Source of the DNA: Tangfeifania diversioriginum
Lineage (GTDB): Bacteria; Bacteroidota; Bacteroidia; Bacteroidales; Prolixibacteraceae
DNA: 64,000 nucleotides
Assembly: GCA_945873105.1 (NCBI GenBank)
Contig: CAMCBW010000009.1
Location: 1 to 64,000 of the forward strand
Direction: 5' to 3'
Numbering within the stretch: the first letter of the stretch is position 1; the number at the start of each line of letters is the position of its first letter. Below, piece after piece: positions 45,467 through 54,376 of this stretch. The notes beneath the pieces are model-generated. The model searched no databases. It was not told where the DNA came from and saw only the letters and a list, made by a program, of their open reading frames with translations. Made by a program: the position numbers and the translations under genes.

Positions 45467-46177
45467 CTTCAGGCATTCCCTGTACCGCCTGATCGTCTCT
45501 TCCAATCCCAGGTAGAGGGCATCGGCTATCAGCGCATGGCCAATGGATACTTCCAGCAGGTTTGGAATGTGCTGGTCAAAATAGCGCAGGTTTTCCAGGC
45601 TGAGGTCGTGGCCTGCATTGAGACCCAAACCGCACTGCTCCGCGATTTTTGCCGCTGCTACAAATGGCTGGATGGCCTTTTCTGGATTCACCGGAAACTC
45701 TGTGGCATAGGGCTCTGTATAGAGTTCCACCCTGTCGGCACCTACCTTTGCTGCTCCTTCGATCATTTTTGGATCAGTACCGACAAACAGGGAAACCCGG
45801 ATGCCCGACTGTTGAAACCGTTTCACCACCTCCTTTAAAAAATCATGGTGCCGAATGGTATCCCAACCAGCATTGGAGGTTATGGCAGATGGAGAATCCG
45901 GAACCAGCGTAACCTGATGGGGACGAACTTCCAACACCAGGTCGATGAACTTTGGATCCGGATAACCTTCCATGTTAAATTCCGTGGTTACCAAAGGTTT
46001 CAACTCCCTGGCGTCTGCATAGCGGATGTGTCGCTCGTCCGGACGCGGGTGGATGGTGATGCCTTCTGCGCCAAATTTCTCGCATTGCAGGGCTGCATAG
46101 GTGACGCTGGGTACTGCACCACCACGACTGTTTCGCAGTGTTGCAATTTTATTTATATTTACACTTAATCGTGCCAT
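45458..46177 (-). CDS. pdxJ: Pyridoxine 5'-phosphate synthase
   Basis: From the ATG at 46177 the product is 239 residues, the usual PdxJ length; an upstream start would add four. It matches Pdx[52 protein letters not shown] and [12 protein letters not shown]. It condenses 1-deoxyxylulose 5-phosphate with 3-amino-1-hydroxyacetone phosphate to pyridoxine 5'-phosphate. The last codons and stop lie in a repeat array. It is divergent from the CBS gene. Confidence 0.95.
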   Translation of the reverse strand: MARLSVNINKIATLRNSRGGAVPSVTYAALQCEKFGAEGITIHPRPDERHIRYADARELKPLVTTEFNMEGYPDPKFIDLVLEVRPHQVTLVPDSPSAITSNAGWDTIRHHDFLKEVVKRFQQSGIRVSLFVGTDPKMIEGAAKVGADRVELYTEPYATEFPVNPEKAIQPFVAAAKIAEQCGLGLNAGHDLSLENLRYFDQHIPNLLEVSIGHALIADALYLGLEETIRRYRECLKKM

Positions 46178-46248
46178 TTTTGCATGCATTTAATTAGGTT
46201 TGCAATTTACGAAATGATTCTCATTCAAAAACCACTTTCTTTCAGGTC

Positions 46249-46920
46249 ATGATAGCAGAACGTTTAATTTCTGATTCAATTCCAACTGTAACACTCTCCG
46301 ACAGTGGGTCCAAAGTACTTTCACTGATGGACGTTTTCAGGGTGTCACACCTTCCTGTTGTGGTTGATCTTGAGTATCTTGGAGTCATTTCGGACAAGGA
46401 GATATTTGATGCCCGGGATTTTGATGCGCCGTTGTCCTCTTTTGTTACGGATCAACTGCTGAAGCCACACATTCACCCGCACCAGCACATCTTTGAAGTG
46501 GCAGCAGTAGCATCAGGATTGGGCGTCACGATTGTACCGGTACTTTCGGAAGAGCACAATTACCTTGGCTCCATCTCTCGGTACGATTTGTGCAATCAGC
46601 TCACTGGACTCTTTTCCCCCAACGAACCGGGCGGAATAGTTGAATTGCAGATGTGTGAAAAGGACTATTCCCTGTCACAAATAACCCAGATTATTGAAGG
46701 GAACGATGCCCGTATCCTTAGTCTTTATACCTGGAAACCGGGAGGTTCAACTACTGAAATTAATGTGACCATCAAGGTCAACCAGTTGGATTTGTCAGGG
46801 ATCATCCAGACACTTTCCCGTTACAATTACGACATTAAGGCCACGTTTATGGATCAGACTCCGCTGAAAAGTCTGATCGACGACCGCTTTGATCAATTTA
46901 TGCGGTACATTAATATTTAA
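46249..46920 (+). CDS. CBS-domain protein
   Basis: This 223-residue protein has two CBS motifs in its first 125 residues (MIAERLISDSIPTVTLSDSG, VSHLPVVVDLEYLGVISDKE, VTIVPVLSEEHNYLGSISRYDL). A C-terminal ACT-like fold may follow (SQITQIIEGNDARILSLYTW). CBS pairs bind adenosine nucleotides. It is 11 bp from nadK and is conserved with it in Bacteroidota, so a regulatory role tied to nucleotide status is possible but unproven. A TAnnTTTG-like box (TAGGTTTG) lies at 46195-46202. Confidence 0.8.
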   Translation: MIAERLISDSIPTVTLSDSGSKVLSLMDVFRVSHLPVVVDLEYLGVISDKEIFDARDFDAPLSSFVTDQLLKPHIHPHQHIFEVAAVASGLGVTIVPVLSEEHNYLGSISRYDLCNQLTGLFSPNEPGGIVELQMCEKDYSLSQITQIIEGNDARILSLYTWKPGGSTTEINVTIKVNQLDLSGIIQTLSRYNYDIKATFMDQTPLKSLIDDRFDQFMRYINI

Positions 46921-46931
46921 ATTTCTTTTGG

Positions 46932-47810
46932 ATGAGAATTGCCCTTTTTGGATGGAACATCGGACCTATTTTTCACGGTAGTATGAAACGCCTGCTGGAG
47001 ATTTTGCAGCTTCATGGGGCGGAGGTAATTGTCTATGCACCTTTCCTGGATTTCCTGAAAAAGGAGGCAGGCATTGACCCGGGGAATGTCAGTAGTTTTG
47101 GTACCGGAGCTGAATTAAAGGAGGTCGATTTTTTTCTGAGCATTGGGGGGGATGGAACCTTTCTTGAAGCCATCACCTTTGTGAAGGATGCCGGTATCCC
47201 GATGGTAGGCATCAATAGTGGGCGACTTGGATTTCTGGCCGATATTGCCCAGTCGGAACTTGAATTTTCGGTGGAACAGCTTTTTGCAGGGAAATACATC
47301 CTTCAGCCCCGTTCCTTGCTGAAACTGGAGAACGATTGTGGCCATTTCAGTGATTTTCCCTATGCATTGAACGAATTTACCGTCCACAAGCAGGACACTT
47401 CCCAAATGATCACCGTTCATGTGGAGGTGGGAGGCGATCTATTGAATACTTATTGGGCCGATGGATTGATCGTTTCTACCCCCACCGGAACCACTGCCTA
47501 CTCTTTGAGCGTTGGCGGGCCCATCATTACCCCCGGTTCCTCCAATTTTGTAATTGCGCCGATAGCCCCTCATAACCTTGCTGTCAGACCGGTTGTCCTC
47601 TCTGACCAGGAGGTAATTAAGCTCTGGGTGGAGGGAAGGGGAGGGAGATACATGGCCTCATTGGATTCAAGGTCGGTTCCTTTTGAAACCGACATGATCT
47701 GGAAAATTAGCAAGTCTGACTTCATTATCAATGTTTTGAAGTTCGAAAATCAATCATTCTATGAAACCTTGCGGAAAAAGTTGCACTGGGGTGCAGACAG
47801 AAGAAATTAA
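46932..47810 (+). CDS. nadK: NAD kinase
   Basis: This 292-residue protein has the NAD kinase signature GGDGTFLEA, VGINSGRLGFLADI and the later GTTAYSLSVGGPI. It phosphorylates NAD to NADP with ATP or polyphosphate. It is preceded by the CBS gene and followed by the DUF6089, uppS and bamA genes, a common Bacteroidota order. The start ATG at 46932 is the first in frame. Confidence 0.95.
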   Translation: MRIALFGWNIGPIFHGSMKRLLEILQLHGAEVIVYAPFLDFLKKEAGIDPGNVSSFGTGAELKEVDFFLSIGGDGTFLEAITFVKDAGIPMVGINSGRLGFLADIAQSELEFSVEQLFAGKYILQPRSLLKLENDCGHFSDFPYALNEFTVHKQDTSQMITVHVEVGGDLLNTYWADGLIVSTPTGTTAYSLSVGGPIITPGSSNFVIAPIAPHNLAVRPVVLSDQEVIKLWVEGRGGRYMASLDSRSVPFETDMIWKISKSDFIINVLKFENQSFYETLRKKLHWGADRRN

Positions 47811-47890
47811 ATGCCCCCTCTAACTTTTTTTAATTGTTTGGAATACCTCAAAACAAAATCTCGGCAGTTTCTGTTACTTTTGTAATCACT

Positions 47891-48781
47891 ATGAAGAGAT
47901 ATCTGCTCACAATATCCTTGTTGTACTGCTTTTTTCTGGCTTATCCGCAGAAATCAGCAGATGTCGGTATCCGGATCGGAGCAGCTGTCTATTGGGGTGA
48001 CCTGGAGAATGTAGACTATGCAAAAGAGATAACGCCACTGTATGGATTGCTGGGTCGTTGGAATTTCAACAAAAGAATGTCTGTCAGGGGACAACTGATC
48101 TCAGGTAACCTGAAATCTTCCGGCACCTTCCCCGGGGTCAATCTGGCCGAGCCGGCATTTCACCTCAATTACAACGATATCAACAATATACCCTACGAGT
48201 TGTACCTGAGAAAGAGCGATGATAGTTACAGTTTCTTCCGGTCGGTACAAACTTTTGAAGCCATATTTGAATTCAATTTCATGGACTACAAAATGGGAAG
48301 TACGACGAAGGACCGTTTTACCCCCTTCCTCTCATTGGGCATCGGCGGTTTTTTCTCCCGCTCTCCAAGGCAAGGAACGTTGGTGCTGATTCCACAGGTC
48401 GAGAGTGTATTACTTCCCTACCATAACCTTTACAGGCCCTATCTCAACAACAATCTGAACAAGACCAATGACACCGATGCCCTTGCGCCCATTGTGCCCA
48501 TGGGCTTTGGCATCAAATACAATCTTACCAAGCGATTGGGAGCCTGTGTTGAGTTGTGTGTCCGAAAAACTTTTACCGATAACATTGATAACCTGAAAGA
48601 TCCCAAGCGTTACCAAAATGTAGATTTGATCAACGGAAGCTATCCTGACGAGTTTACCTCCAGTTTTTTGGTGAACAACGATTGGTATGCTTCCCTGCAC
48701 CTCTCCCTTCACTGGCAGGTTTGGCAAGACAGGGGGATCTGCAAAGTAAACGACAAAAAAGTAAAGAAAAGTGCATTCTAA
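47891..48781 (+). CDS. DUF6089-family outer-membrane protein
   Basis: The ATG at 47891 gives a 296-residue protein with signal peptide MKRYLLTISLLYCFFLAYPQ; a longer frame from 47834 starts with TTG and is unlikely. The mature part (VGIRIGAAVYWGDLENVDY ... GLLGRWNFNKRMSVRGQLISG) is a typical DUF6089 barrel of unknown function found before uppS-bamA in Bacteroidota. It overlaps uppS by 11 bp. Confidence 0.8.
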   Translation: MKRYLLTISLLYCFFLAYPQKSADVGIRIGAAVYWGDLENVDYAKEITPLYGLLGRWNFNKRMSVRGQLISGNLKSSGTFPGVNLAEPAFHLNYNDINNIPYELYLRKSDDSYSFFRSVQTFEAIFEFNFMDYKMGSTTKDRFTPFLSLGIGGFFSRSPRQGTLVLIPQVESVLLPYHNLYRPYLNNNLNKTNDTDALAPIVPMGFGIKYNLTKRLGACVELCVRKTFTDNIDNLKDPKRYQNVDLINGSYPDEFTSSFLVNNDWYASLHLSLHWQVWQDRGICKVNDKKVKKSAF

Positions 48782-49511
48782 AGAGCTGAAGCAGGATAAG
48801 ATCCCAAAGCATGTGGCCATCATCATGGATGGCAACGGTCGATGGGCAGAGCAACATGGACTTGATCGTATATTTGGTCACCGGGAAGGAGTTGAGGCAG
48901 TACGTTCAGTCGTGGAAGGTGCTGGAGAGATGGGAATTGATTACCTTACCCTTTATGCCTTCTCAACTGAAAACTGGAACCGTCCGAAAGAGGAGGTGAA
49001 TGCATTGATGGGACTGTTGGTGCATGCCATCGTCGCCGAGACCGAAAATTTGCATAAAAACAATGTATCGCTGCGAACCATTGGCGATATAGCCTCTCTA
49101 CCCCAGGAGGTACAGCTGAAATTGGCGGGTGCAATTTCAATGACTGCCCAAAATACTGGTCTCAAACTGGTGTTGGCATTGAGCTATTCTGGTCGCTGGG
49201 AAATGGTTGAAGCGGTAAAAATAATGGCCAATGAGTTAAAAAATTACAAAATTGACAAAAGTGACATTAATGAAGAGCTGATTGGGAAATATCTTCCTAC
49301 ATTTGGCCTGCCTGATCCTGAGCTGTTGATTCGTACCGGCGGTGAATTCAGGGTGAGTAATTTTCTTCTTTGGCAGATTGCCTATACCGAGTTGTTTTTT
49401 ACACCAAAGTTGTGGCCAGACTATCGAAAAGAGGATCTATTTGAGGCAGTTAACGATTTCCAAAGGAGAGAGAGACGATTTGGAAAAACTAGTGAACAAA
49501 TCAGAATCTGA
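48771..49511 (+). CDS. uppS: Isoprenyl (undecaprenyl) diphosphate synthase
   Basis: This 246-residue cis-prenyltransferase starts at a GTG inside the previous gene. It has IIMDGNGRWA with catalytic Asp20, GHREGVEAVR, LYAFSTENWNRP and LLIRTGGEFRVSNFLLWQ. It makes the C55 carrier for peptidoglycan and polysaccharides. It is distinct from the trans-type synthase of the terpenoid locus. bamA follows after one base. Confidence 0.93.
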   Translation: MHSKELKQDKIPKHVAIIMDGNGRWAEQHGLDRIFGHREGVEAVRSVVEGAGEMGIDYLTLYAFSTENWNRPKEEVNALMGLLVHAIVAETENLHKNNVSLRTIGDIASLPQEVQLKLAGAISMTAQNTGLKLVLALSYSGRWEMVEAVKIMANELKNYKIDKSDINEELIGKYLPTFGLPDPELLIRTGGEFRVSNFLLWQIAYTELFFTPKLWPDYRKEDLFEAVNDFQRRERRFGKTSEQIRI

Positions 49512-49512
49512 C

Positions 49513-52116
49513 ATGGTCAAAAGAGTTTTTTTTATATTTCTGGCTTTATTTTTGAATGTGCATTTGTATTCACAAACGGTAGCTGACAGTACAAATTTCT
49601 CCGTTTTTTACGATAGTCCAAAGCATTACACATTGGCCGGACTCGAAATTAGCGGTATCAGATTTCTGGATACGGAGGTTTTAAAGGGCCTTTCTGGTTT
49701 AATCATAGGGGAGGACATTACCATTCCGGGCGACCAGGTTACCTCCGCCCTGCGGAAATATTGGAAACAGGGACTATTTTCGGATGTGAAAATCTCTGCG
49801 ACAAAAATTGTAGGCGATAAAATCTGGCTGAATGTCTTCTTGCAGGAGCGACCACGACTGGCAGCCAAGAATTACCACGGCGTTACCAAAAGCGAAAAGG
49901 AGGACATCGAAAAACAGGTCATGATGCTGGTAGGCGGACAGGTGACCGACAACCTTGTCAATACCGCCCAAAGACAAATCGCCAGTTACTACCAGGGCAA
50001 GGGGTTCTACAATACTGAGGTAAACATTGTCCAAAAGGATGATACTTCCAAACAAAATCAGTTGATACTGGATATCAATGTCAACAAAAAGACCAAAGTA
50101 AAAATCAGCAGCATCGAGTTTGTTGGGGTTAAAGCTTTGTCTCCAATGGTTTTGGAGCGGTCTATGAAAAAGACAAAGGCGAAGAAAATTGTCAATTTCT
50201 TCTCTTCCAAGAAATTCCTGCAGGATAAATTTGAGGAGGACAAGATCAATCTTATCAAGAAGTACAACGAAAACGGTTACCGGGATGCCATTATTGTGGC
50301 AGATACCATTATCAAGGATACGACCAACAATTCAGTAAAGCTGAAATATTGGATAGAAGAGGGCAGGAGGTACTACATCCGGAACATCCGTTGGGTTGGG
50401 AATACGGTACTGACAGATGTCCAGCTTTCCAGGGTACTCAGTATCAAGAAGGGTGATGTTTTTGACCAAAAATTATTGGACAAGCGTCTGACCGAAGATG
50501 ATGATGCCGTTTCCAATGAGTACCTTAACAATGGCTACCTTTTCTTCAACCTCAATCCGGTGGAGGTAAAGGTGGAGAGTGATTCGATCGACTATGAAAT
50601 GCGGATCGTGGAGGGTACCCAGGCTACCATCAACTACATTGGGATCAAGGGAAATACCAAGACCAATGAACATGTCGCGCGCAGGGAGCTCTATACAAGG
50701 CCGGGACAGTTGTTTAGCAAGGAAAATATTATCCGTTCAGTTCGGGAACTTTCACAAATGGGACACTTCAACCCTGAAGCAATCTCCCCGGATGTGGTTC
50801 CTCATCCGGAAGATGGCACAGTCGACATCAATTATGTACTGGAGGAGCGTGCCAACGACCAGGTTGAACTCTCGGGCGGATGGGGAGCCGGAATGTTCGT
50901 CGGAACAGTCGGATTGAAGTTCTCCAACTTCTCCGTTCGGAATATTGGAAACAAAAAGGCCTGGAGACCGCTTCCTACCGGGGATGGCCAAACATTGACC
51001 CTGCGTGCCCAAACCAACGGATCCTACTACCAATCCTACTCGTTTTCTTTTACCGAGCCTTGGCTGGGTGGGAAGAAACCCAATTCATTCTCCTTCTCCA
51101 TCTATTATTCCAAACAGACCAGTGGAAACAGTGCCTATAATTATGGAGGATATGGCAGTGGTTACGGAGGTTATGGTGGATATGGTGGATATGGGGGTTA
51201 CGGAAGTAGTTATGGCAGTGGATATGACAGTGGTTACGGCAGTTACAATCCCTACAATTATGAGATTACGGAAAAGATGGGGGTATTGGGAGCTTCGGTC
51301 GGACTTGGTTACCGTTTGAAGAGGCCTGACAACTATTTCACCCTGTACCACGAACTATCCTACCAGCGATACATGCTCGATAACTGGAAATACTTCCTCT
51401 TTCAGAATGGTAATTCCAACACTTTGGCATTCAAAACGGTATTTGGCCGGAATTCTATTGACAACCCACTCTACTCCAGAAGAGGTTCCAACTTCTCTTT
51501 TTCGGTAGCGCTGACGCCACCCTTTTCCCTCTTTTCAAAAAAGGATTTCAGCGATCCGCTGATGACACCTGCCGAGCGGTACAAGTTGATCGAGTACCAC
51601 AAATGGTCCTTCAAGGCAGATGTATTTACCCCGCTGCAAGCCAGAAATGATGCCAAACTTATTCTGAGAACCAAATTCGAAACAGGACTTTTGGGTTATT
51701 ACAATACTTACCTGCGTTCTCCTTTTGAATCCTATAAACTGGGGGGAGATGGAATGTCAGGATATAGCTCCTACGGAAGCGAATACATTGGTCTGCGTGG
51801 TTATGAAAACAACTCGCTGACCCCTCCCCAGGGCGGTAACATTTACGAAAAGATTACGCTCGAATTGCGCTATCCGATTACGCTGTCCCAATCTGCCACC
51901 ATCTATGGGCTTGGATTCTTTGAGGCAGGTAATTCCTGGTACGACATTACGGATTACAATCCGTTCAGCGTCAAGCGGGCTGCCGGTATTGGCATCAGGA
52001 TCTTCCTGCCAATGTTTGGTCTGATGGGATTTGACTGGGGTTATGGTTTCGACGATGGTTACACCAAGGGAACCGGAGGCAGTCAGTTCCACTTCATCAT
52101 GGGACAGCAATTCTAA
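49513..52116 (+). CDS. bamA: BamA outer-membrane assembly factor
   Basis: The ATG at 49513, one base after the uppS stop, yields a signal peptide (MVKRVFFIFLALFLNVHLYSQ) and 867 residues. POTRA repeats span about 40-430 (LAGLEISGIRFLDTEVL, VKISSIEFVGVKALS, YYIRNIRWVGNTVLTDVQL, TINYIGIKGNTKTNEHV). A 16-strand barrel follows. An insert at about 542-583 is almost only Gly, Tyr and Ser (GGYGSGYGGYGGYGGYGGYG); a surface loop is likely. It inserts outer-membrane proteins. Confidence 0.93.
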   Translation: MVKRVFFIFLALFLNVHLYSQTVADSTNFSVFYDSPKHYTLAGLEISGIRFLDTEVLKGLSGLIIGEDITIPGDQVTSALRKYWKQGLFSDVKISATKIVGDKIWLNVFLQERPRLAAKNYHGVTKSEKEDIEKQVMMLVGGQVTDNLVNTAQRQIASYYQGKGFYNTEVNIVQKDDTSKQNQLILDINVNKKTKVKISSIEFVGVKALSPMVLERSMKKTKAKKIVNFFSSKKFLQDKFEEDKINLIKKYNENGYRDAIIVADTIIKDTTNNSVKLKYWIEEGRRYYIRNIRWVGNTVLTDVQLSRVLSIKKGDVFDQKLLDKRLTEDDDAVSNEYLNNGYLFFNLNPVEVKVESDSIDYEMRIVEGTQATINYIGIKGNTKTNEHVARRELYTRPGQLFSKENIIRSVRELSQMGHFNPEAISPDVVPHPEDGTVDINYVLEERANDQVELSGGWGAGMFVGTVGLKFSNFSVRNIGNKKAWRPLPTGDGQTLTLRAQTNGSYYQSYSFSFTEPWLGGKKPNSFSFSIYYSKQTSGNSAYNYGGYGSGYGGYGGYGGYGGYGSSYGSGYDSGYGSYNPYNYEITEKMGVLGASVGLGYRLKRPDNYFTLYHELSYQRYMLDNWKYFLFQNGNSNTLAFKTVFGRNSIDNPLYSRRGSNFSFSVALTPPFSLFSKKDFSDPLMTPAERYKLIEYHKWSFKADVFTPLQARNDAKLILRTKFETGLLGYYNTYLRSPFESYKLGGDGMSGYSSYGSEYIGLRGYENNSLTPPQGGNIYEKITLELRYPITLSQSATIYGLGFFEAGNSWYDITDYNPFSVKRAAGIGIRIFLPMFGLMGFDWGYGFDDGYTKGTGGSQFHFIMGQQF

Positions 52117-52163
52117 AAAGTTTGGCCTGAATTTTGTTACATTTCATGAAAAAACTGATGACA

Positions 52164-52679
52164 ATGAAAAAGACAATTGTAATAGGAATACTTTTCCTTT
52201 TTACCTTCACCGCTGGTTTTGCTCAGAAATATGCCTATGTTGATACAGATTTTATCTTGGGAAAGCTGCCTTCCTACATCGCAGCCCAGGAACAATTAGA
52301 CAAACTTTCCCAAAAATACCAGAAGGAGCTGGAGACGCTACATGCTGAACTTGACCAGATATTCAAGAACTTTCAGGCTGAAGTGGTGTTGCTTTCCCAG
52401 GATATGAAGAAAAAGCGGGAAGAACAGATCGTCAACAAGGAGAAAGAATACAAGAAATTGCAACGCCAATATTTTGGTCCGGAAGGCGACCTTGCCAAAA
52501 AACGGGAGGCATTGGTAAAACCCATTCAGGACGAAGTATTCAATGCCATACAGTCCATTGCTGAACAGGGTGCCTATTCTATTATTTTTGACAAATCAGG
52601 AGGCATGACCATGATCTATACCAATCCAAAGTTTGATCTGAGCGATCAGGTGTTGCAAAAACTTGGATATAAAAATTAA
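52164..52679 (+). CDS. OmpH/Skp-family periplasmic chaperone 1
   Basis: From the ATG at 52164 this is 171 residues with a signal peptide (MKKTIVIGILFLFTFTAGFAQ); ATGs at 52146 and 52158 are alternatives. The mature protein is mostly a charged coiled coil (LDKLSQKYQKELETLHAELDQ, KKKREEQIVNKEKEYKKLQ) as in Skp, which carries unfolded outer-membrane proteins to BAM. It follows bamA by about 50 bp. Confidence 0.88.
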   Translation: MKKTIVIGILFLFTFTAGFAQKYAYVDTDFILGKLPSYIAAQEQLDKLSQKYQKELETLHAELDQIFKNFQAEVVLLSQDMKKKREEQIVNKEKEYKKLQRQYFGPEGDLAKKREALVKPIQDEVFNAIQSIAEQGAYSIIFDKSGGMTMIYTNPKFDLSDQVLQKLGYKN

Positions 52680-52692
52680 TGTTATAAATTTG
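52663..52692 (+). promoter_or_regulatory. Candidate promoter for the second ompH gene
   Basis: TTG at 52663-52665, a 19-bp spacer and TAAATTTG at 52685-52692 match the Bacteroidota -33/-7 consensus and spacing. The site overlaps the end of the first ompH gene and would start transcription about 20 nt before the ATG at 52719. Confidence 0.5.
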
Positions 52693-52718
52693 CGACATAA
52701 AAATTAAAATCAGTGAAC

Positions 52719-53237
52719 ATGAGACATCTCTTTAGTGTAATAACTATTTCGCTTCTTCTATTTGTTGGAGCCTCCGCTTCAGCGCAAACCCTGAAATTCG
52801 GTCATATTGATTTTCAAGCCCTGATACAAGCAATGCCTGAGCGTGATGTTGCCCAGAAGGCCATGGCTAAAATGCAGACAGACCTTGAGTCACAACTGGC
52901 TGTTATGCAAAAAGAGTACCAAACCAAAGGTCAGGAGTATGTGGCATTGGTGAAGCAACCAAATGTAACCGATGCAATCAGGCAAGCCAAAGAGGCCGAC
53001 ATTCAGAGCCTGCAGGAGCGGATTACCACTTTCCAGCAGCAAGCCCAGGAAAACCTTCAGAAAGAGGAGAGCAAGCAGTTTCAGCCAATTGTCGAGAAAG
53101 CCCGTAAGGCCATCGGCGATGTTGCCAAGGAACAGGGAATGTTGTATGTTTTTGAGGTAAATAGTGTTTTGTATTTCAATACTGCCCAATCAACGGATAT
53201 GATGCCTTTGGTTAAGACCAAATTGGCGTTGAAATAG
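52719..53237 (+). CDS. OmpH/Skp-family periplasmic chaperone 2
   Basis: The ATG at 52719 (GTG 52713 also possible) gives 172 residues with signal peptide MRHLFSVITISLLLFVGASASAQ. It has the OmpH pattern: KFGHIDFQALIQAMPERDVAQKAM at the start, a long coiled coil, then VAKEQGMLYVFEVNSVLYFN. It is a second Skp-like chaperone next to bamA. A clear intrinsic terminator follows. Confidence 0.9.
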   Translation: MRHLFSVITISLLLFVGASASAQTLKFGHIDFQALIQAMPERDVAQKAMAKMQTDLESQLAVMQKEYQTKGQEYVALVKQPNVTDAIRQAKEADIQSLQERITTFQQQAQENLQKEESKQFQPIVEKARKAIGDVAKEQGMLYVFEVNSVLYFNTAQSTDMMPLVKTKLALK

Positions 53238-53259
53238 TCTGATTAAAATATTGTAGAAG

Positions 53260-53286
53260 AGGGTGCTGAAGAGTACCCTTTTTTTG
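53260..53286 (+). terminator. Intrinsic terminator after the ompH pair
   Basis: The stem AGGGTGCT/AGTACCCT (with one G-U pair) closes a four-base loop and runs into a tract of seven to eight T. It ends the nadK-ompH transcription block. Confidence 0.8.
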
Positions 53287-53383
53287 TGCCCCATCTTCAG
53301 GTGGTTTCGGGTGAATTTGTTGCAAATGGGAATAATTTTGTAGTTTCGAAGGTTAAATAAGAAATGGACAAATGATCATGTCG

Positions 53384-53424
53384 TATTTTTTCTTTGCGAA
53401 CCTGGCGGGCTTTGCGCGAGACCA
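53384..53424. repeat. Intergenic TTTCTTTGCG...GCGCGAGAC segment
   Basis: This segment in the 256-bp gap before murI closely matches 4391-4428 inside the second element of the terpenoid locus: both start TATTTTTTCTTTGCG and end TGCGCGAGAC with a similar spacing. The gap also has a short inverted repeat (GTAGTTTC near 53342, GAAACTAC near 53454). No gene is seen in 53238-53493. Confidence 0.5.
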
Positions 53425-53493
53425 AAGGCAAATAGCCGAAAGCTGGAGAATTTGAAACTACGACATTTAATATTTCTTCTAACTTAATTCTGT

Positions 53494-54330
53494 ATGGCTG
53501 AGAAATACCAACCCATCGGGGTTTTTGATTCCGGTTACGGCGGATTGACTATTTTCAAGGAATTGCTCCGGGAATTACCGGATTATGATTACATCTACCT
53601 GGGCGACAATGCCAGGAATCCCTATGGTACACGATCTTTTGAAGTGGTCTACGAATATACCTGGGAGGCGGTCAGGTACCTTTTCGAACAGGGTTGCCAA
53701 CTGGTAGTGCTGGCTTGCAATACTGCCTCCGCCAAGGCCCTGAGAAATATCCAGCAGCTGGATCTGCCCGTCCACTATCCCAACCGCAGGGTACTGGGGG
53801 TCATCCGGCCGAGTGTGGAGATGATTCCCGAAATGACCAAAACCGGTCATGTGGGGGTGCTTGGAACCACCGGCACGGTGCTTTCAGACTCCTATCCGAT
53901 GGAAATTGCCAAGATGTCCGCTGTCAGGCCTGTCACAGTCGTACAGGAGGCTTGTCCGATGTGGGTGCCCATTGTGGAGAATAACCTGATAGAGAGCCCC
54001 GGAGCGGCGCTTTTCGTGGAGCAGAATTTGGCATCCATTTTTAAGAAGGATCCCCAGATCGATACCCTGATCCTGGGTTGTACCCACTATCCACTTCTTT
54101 CGGAGGTCATTCACCGTTTTCTGCCGGAAGGGGTGAGGCTGCTCAACCAGGGACCCATCGTTGCGGAAAGGCTGCTGGATTACCTGCATCGACACCCCGA
54201 AATTGAAAACCAGTGTTCGAAATCGGGACGCAGGGAGTACTTTACCACGGAATCGGCACAAAATTTCGACCAGCTGGCCAATCTTTTCCTGGGCAGCGAG
54301 GTCAAATCAAAACACATCAAATTGGGGTAA
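53494..54330 (+). CDS. murI: Glutamate racemase
   Basis: This 278-residue protein has PIGVFDSGYGGLT, YLGDNARNPYG, VLACNTASA with the first catalytic Cys and LILGCTHYPLL with the second. It makes D-glutamate for peptidoglycan. It is the last gene of the plus-strand housekeeping block and is convergent with the sugar kinase, with a palindrome between them. Confidence 0.95.
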   Translation: MAEKYQPIGVFDSGYGGLTIFKELLRELPDYDYIYLGDNARNPYGTRSFEVVYEYTWEAVRYLFEQGCQLVVLACNTASAKALRNIQQLDLPVHYPNRRVLGVIRPSVEMIPEMTKTGHVGVLGTTGTVLSDSYPMEIAKMSAVRPVTVVQEACPMWVPIVENNLIESPGAALFVEQNLASIFKKDPQIDTLILGCTHYPLLSEVIHRFLPEGVRLLNQGPIVAERLLDYLHRHPEIENQCSKSGRREYFTTESAQNFDQLANLFLGSEVKSKHIKLG

Positions 54331-54346
54331 AATTCGATGGATGGGT

Positions 54347-54376
54347 TGTAGAGACGTTGCATGCAACATCTCTACA
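54347..54376. repeat. 30-bp palindrome between murI and the sugar kinase
   Basis: The 30 bases are a near-perfect inverted repeat with no loop, centred on GCATGC, with outer arms TGTAGAGA and TCTCTACA and one mismatch. It contains the stop codon of the minus-strand kinase (54372-54374). It may act as a bidirectional terminator or be a dispersed palindromic repeat. Confidence 0.6.

Noticed and set aside
45365-45838. 157-residue plus-strand frame through the repeat and pdxJ
   Set aside because: It begins in a repeat core and runs antisense to pdxJ; no protein features.
51005-51319. 104-residue frame rich in Met, Val and Asp within bamA
   Set aside because: It is the shifted reading of the Gly/Tyr codon repeat and not a separate gene.
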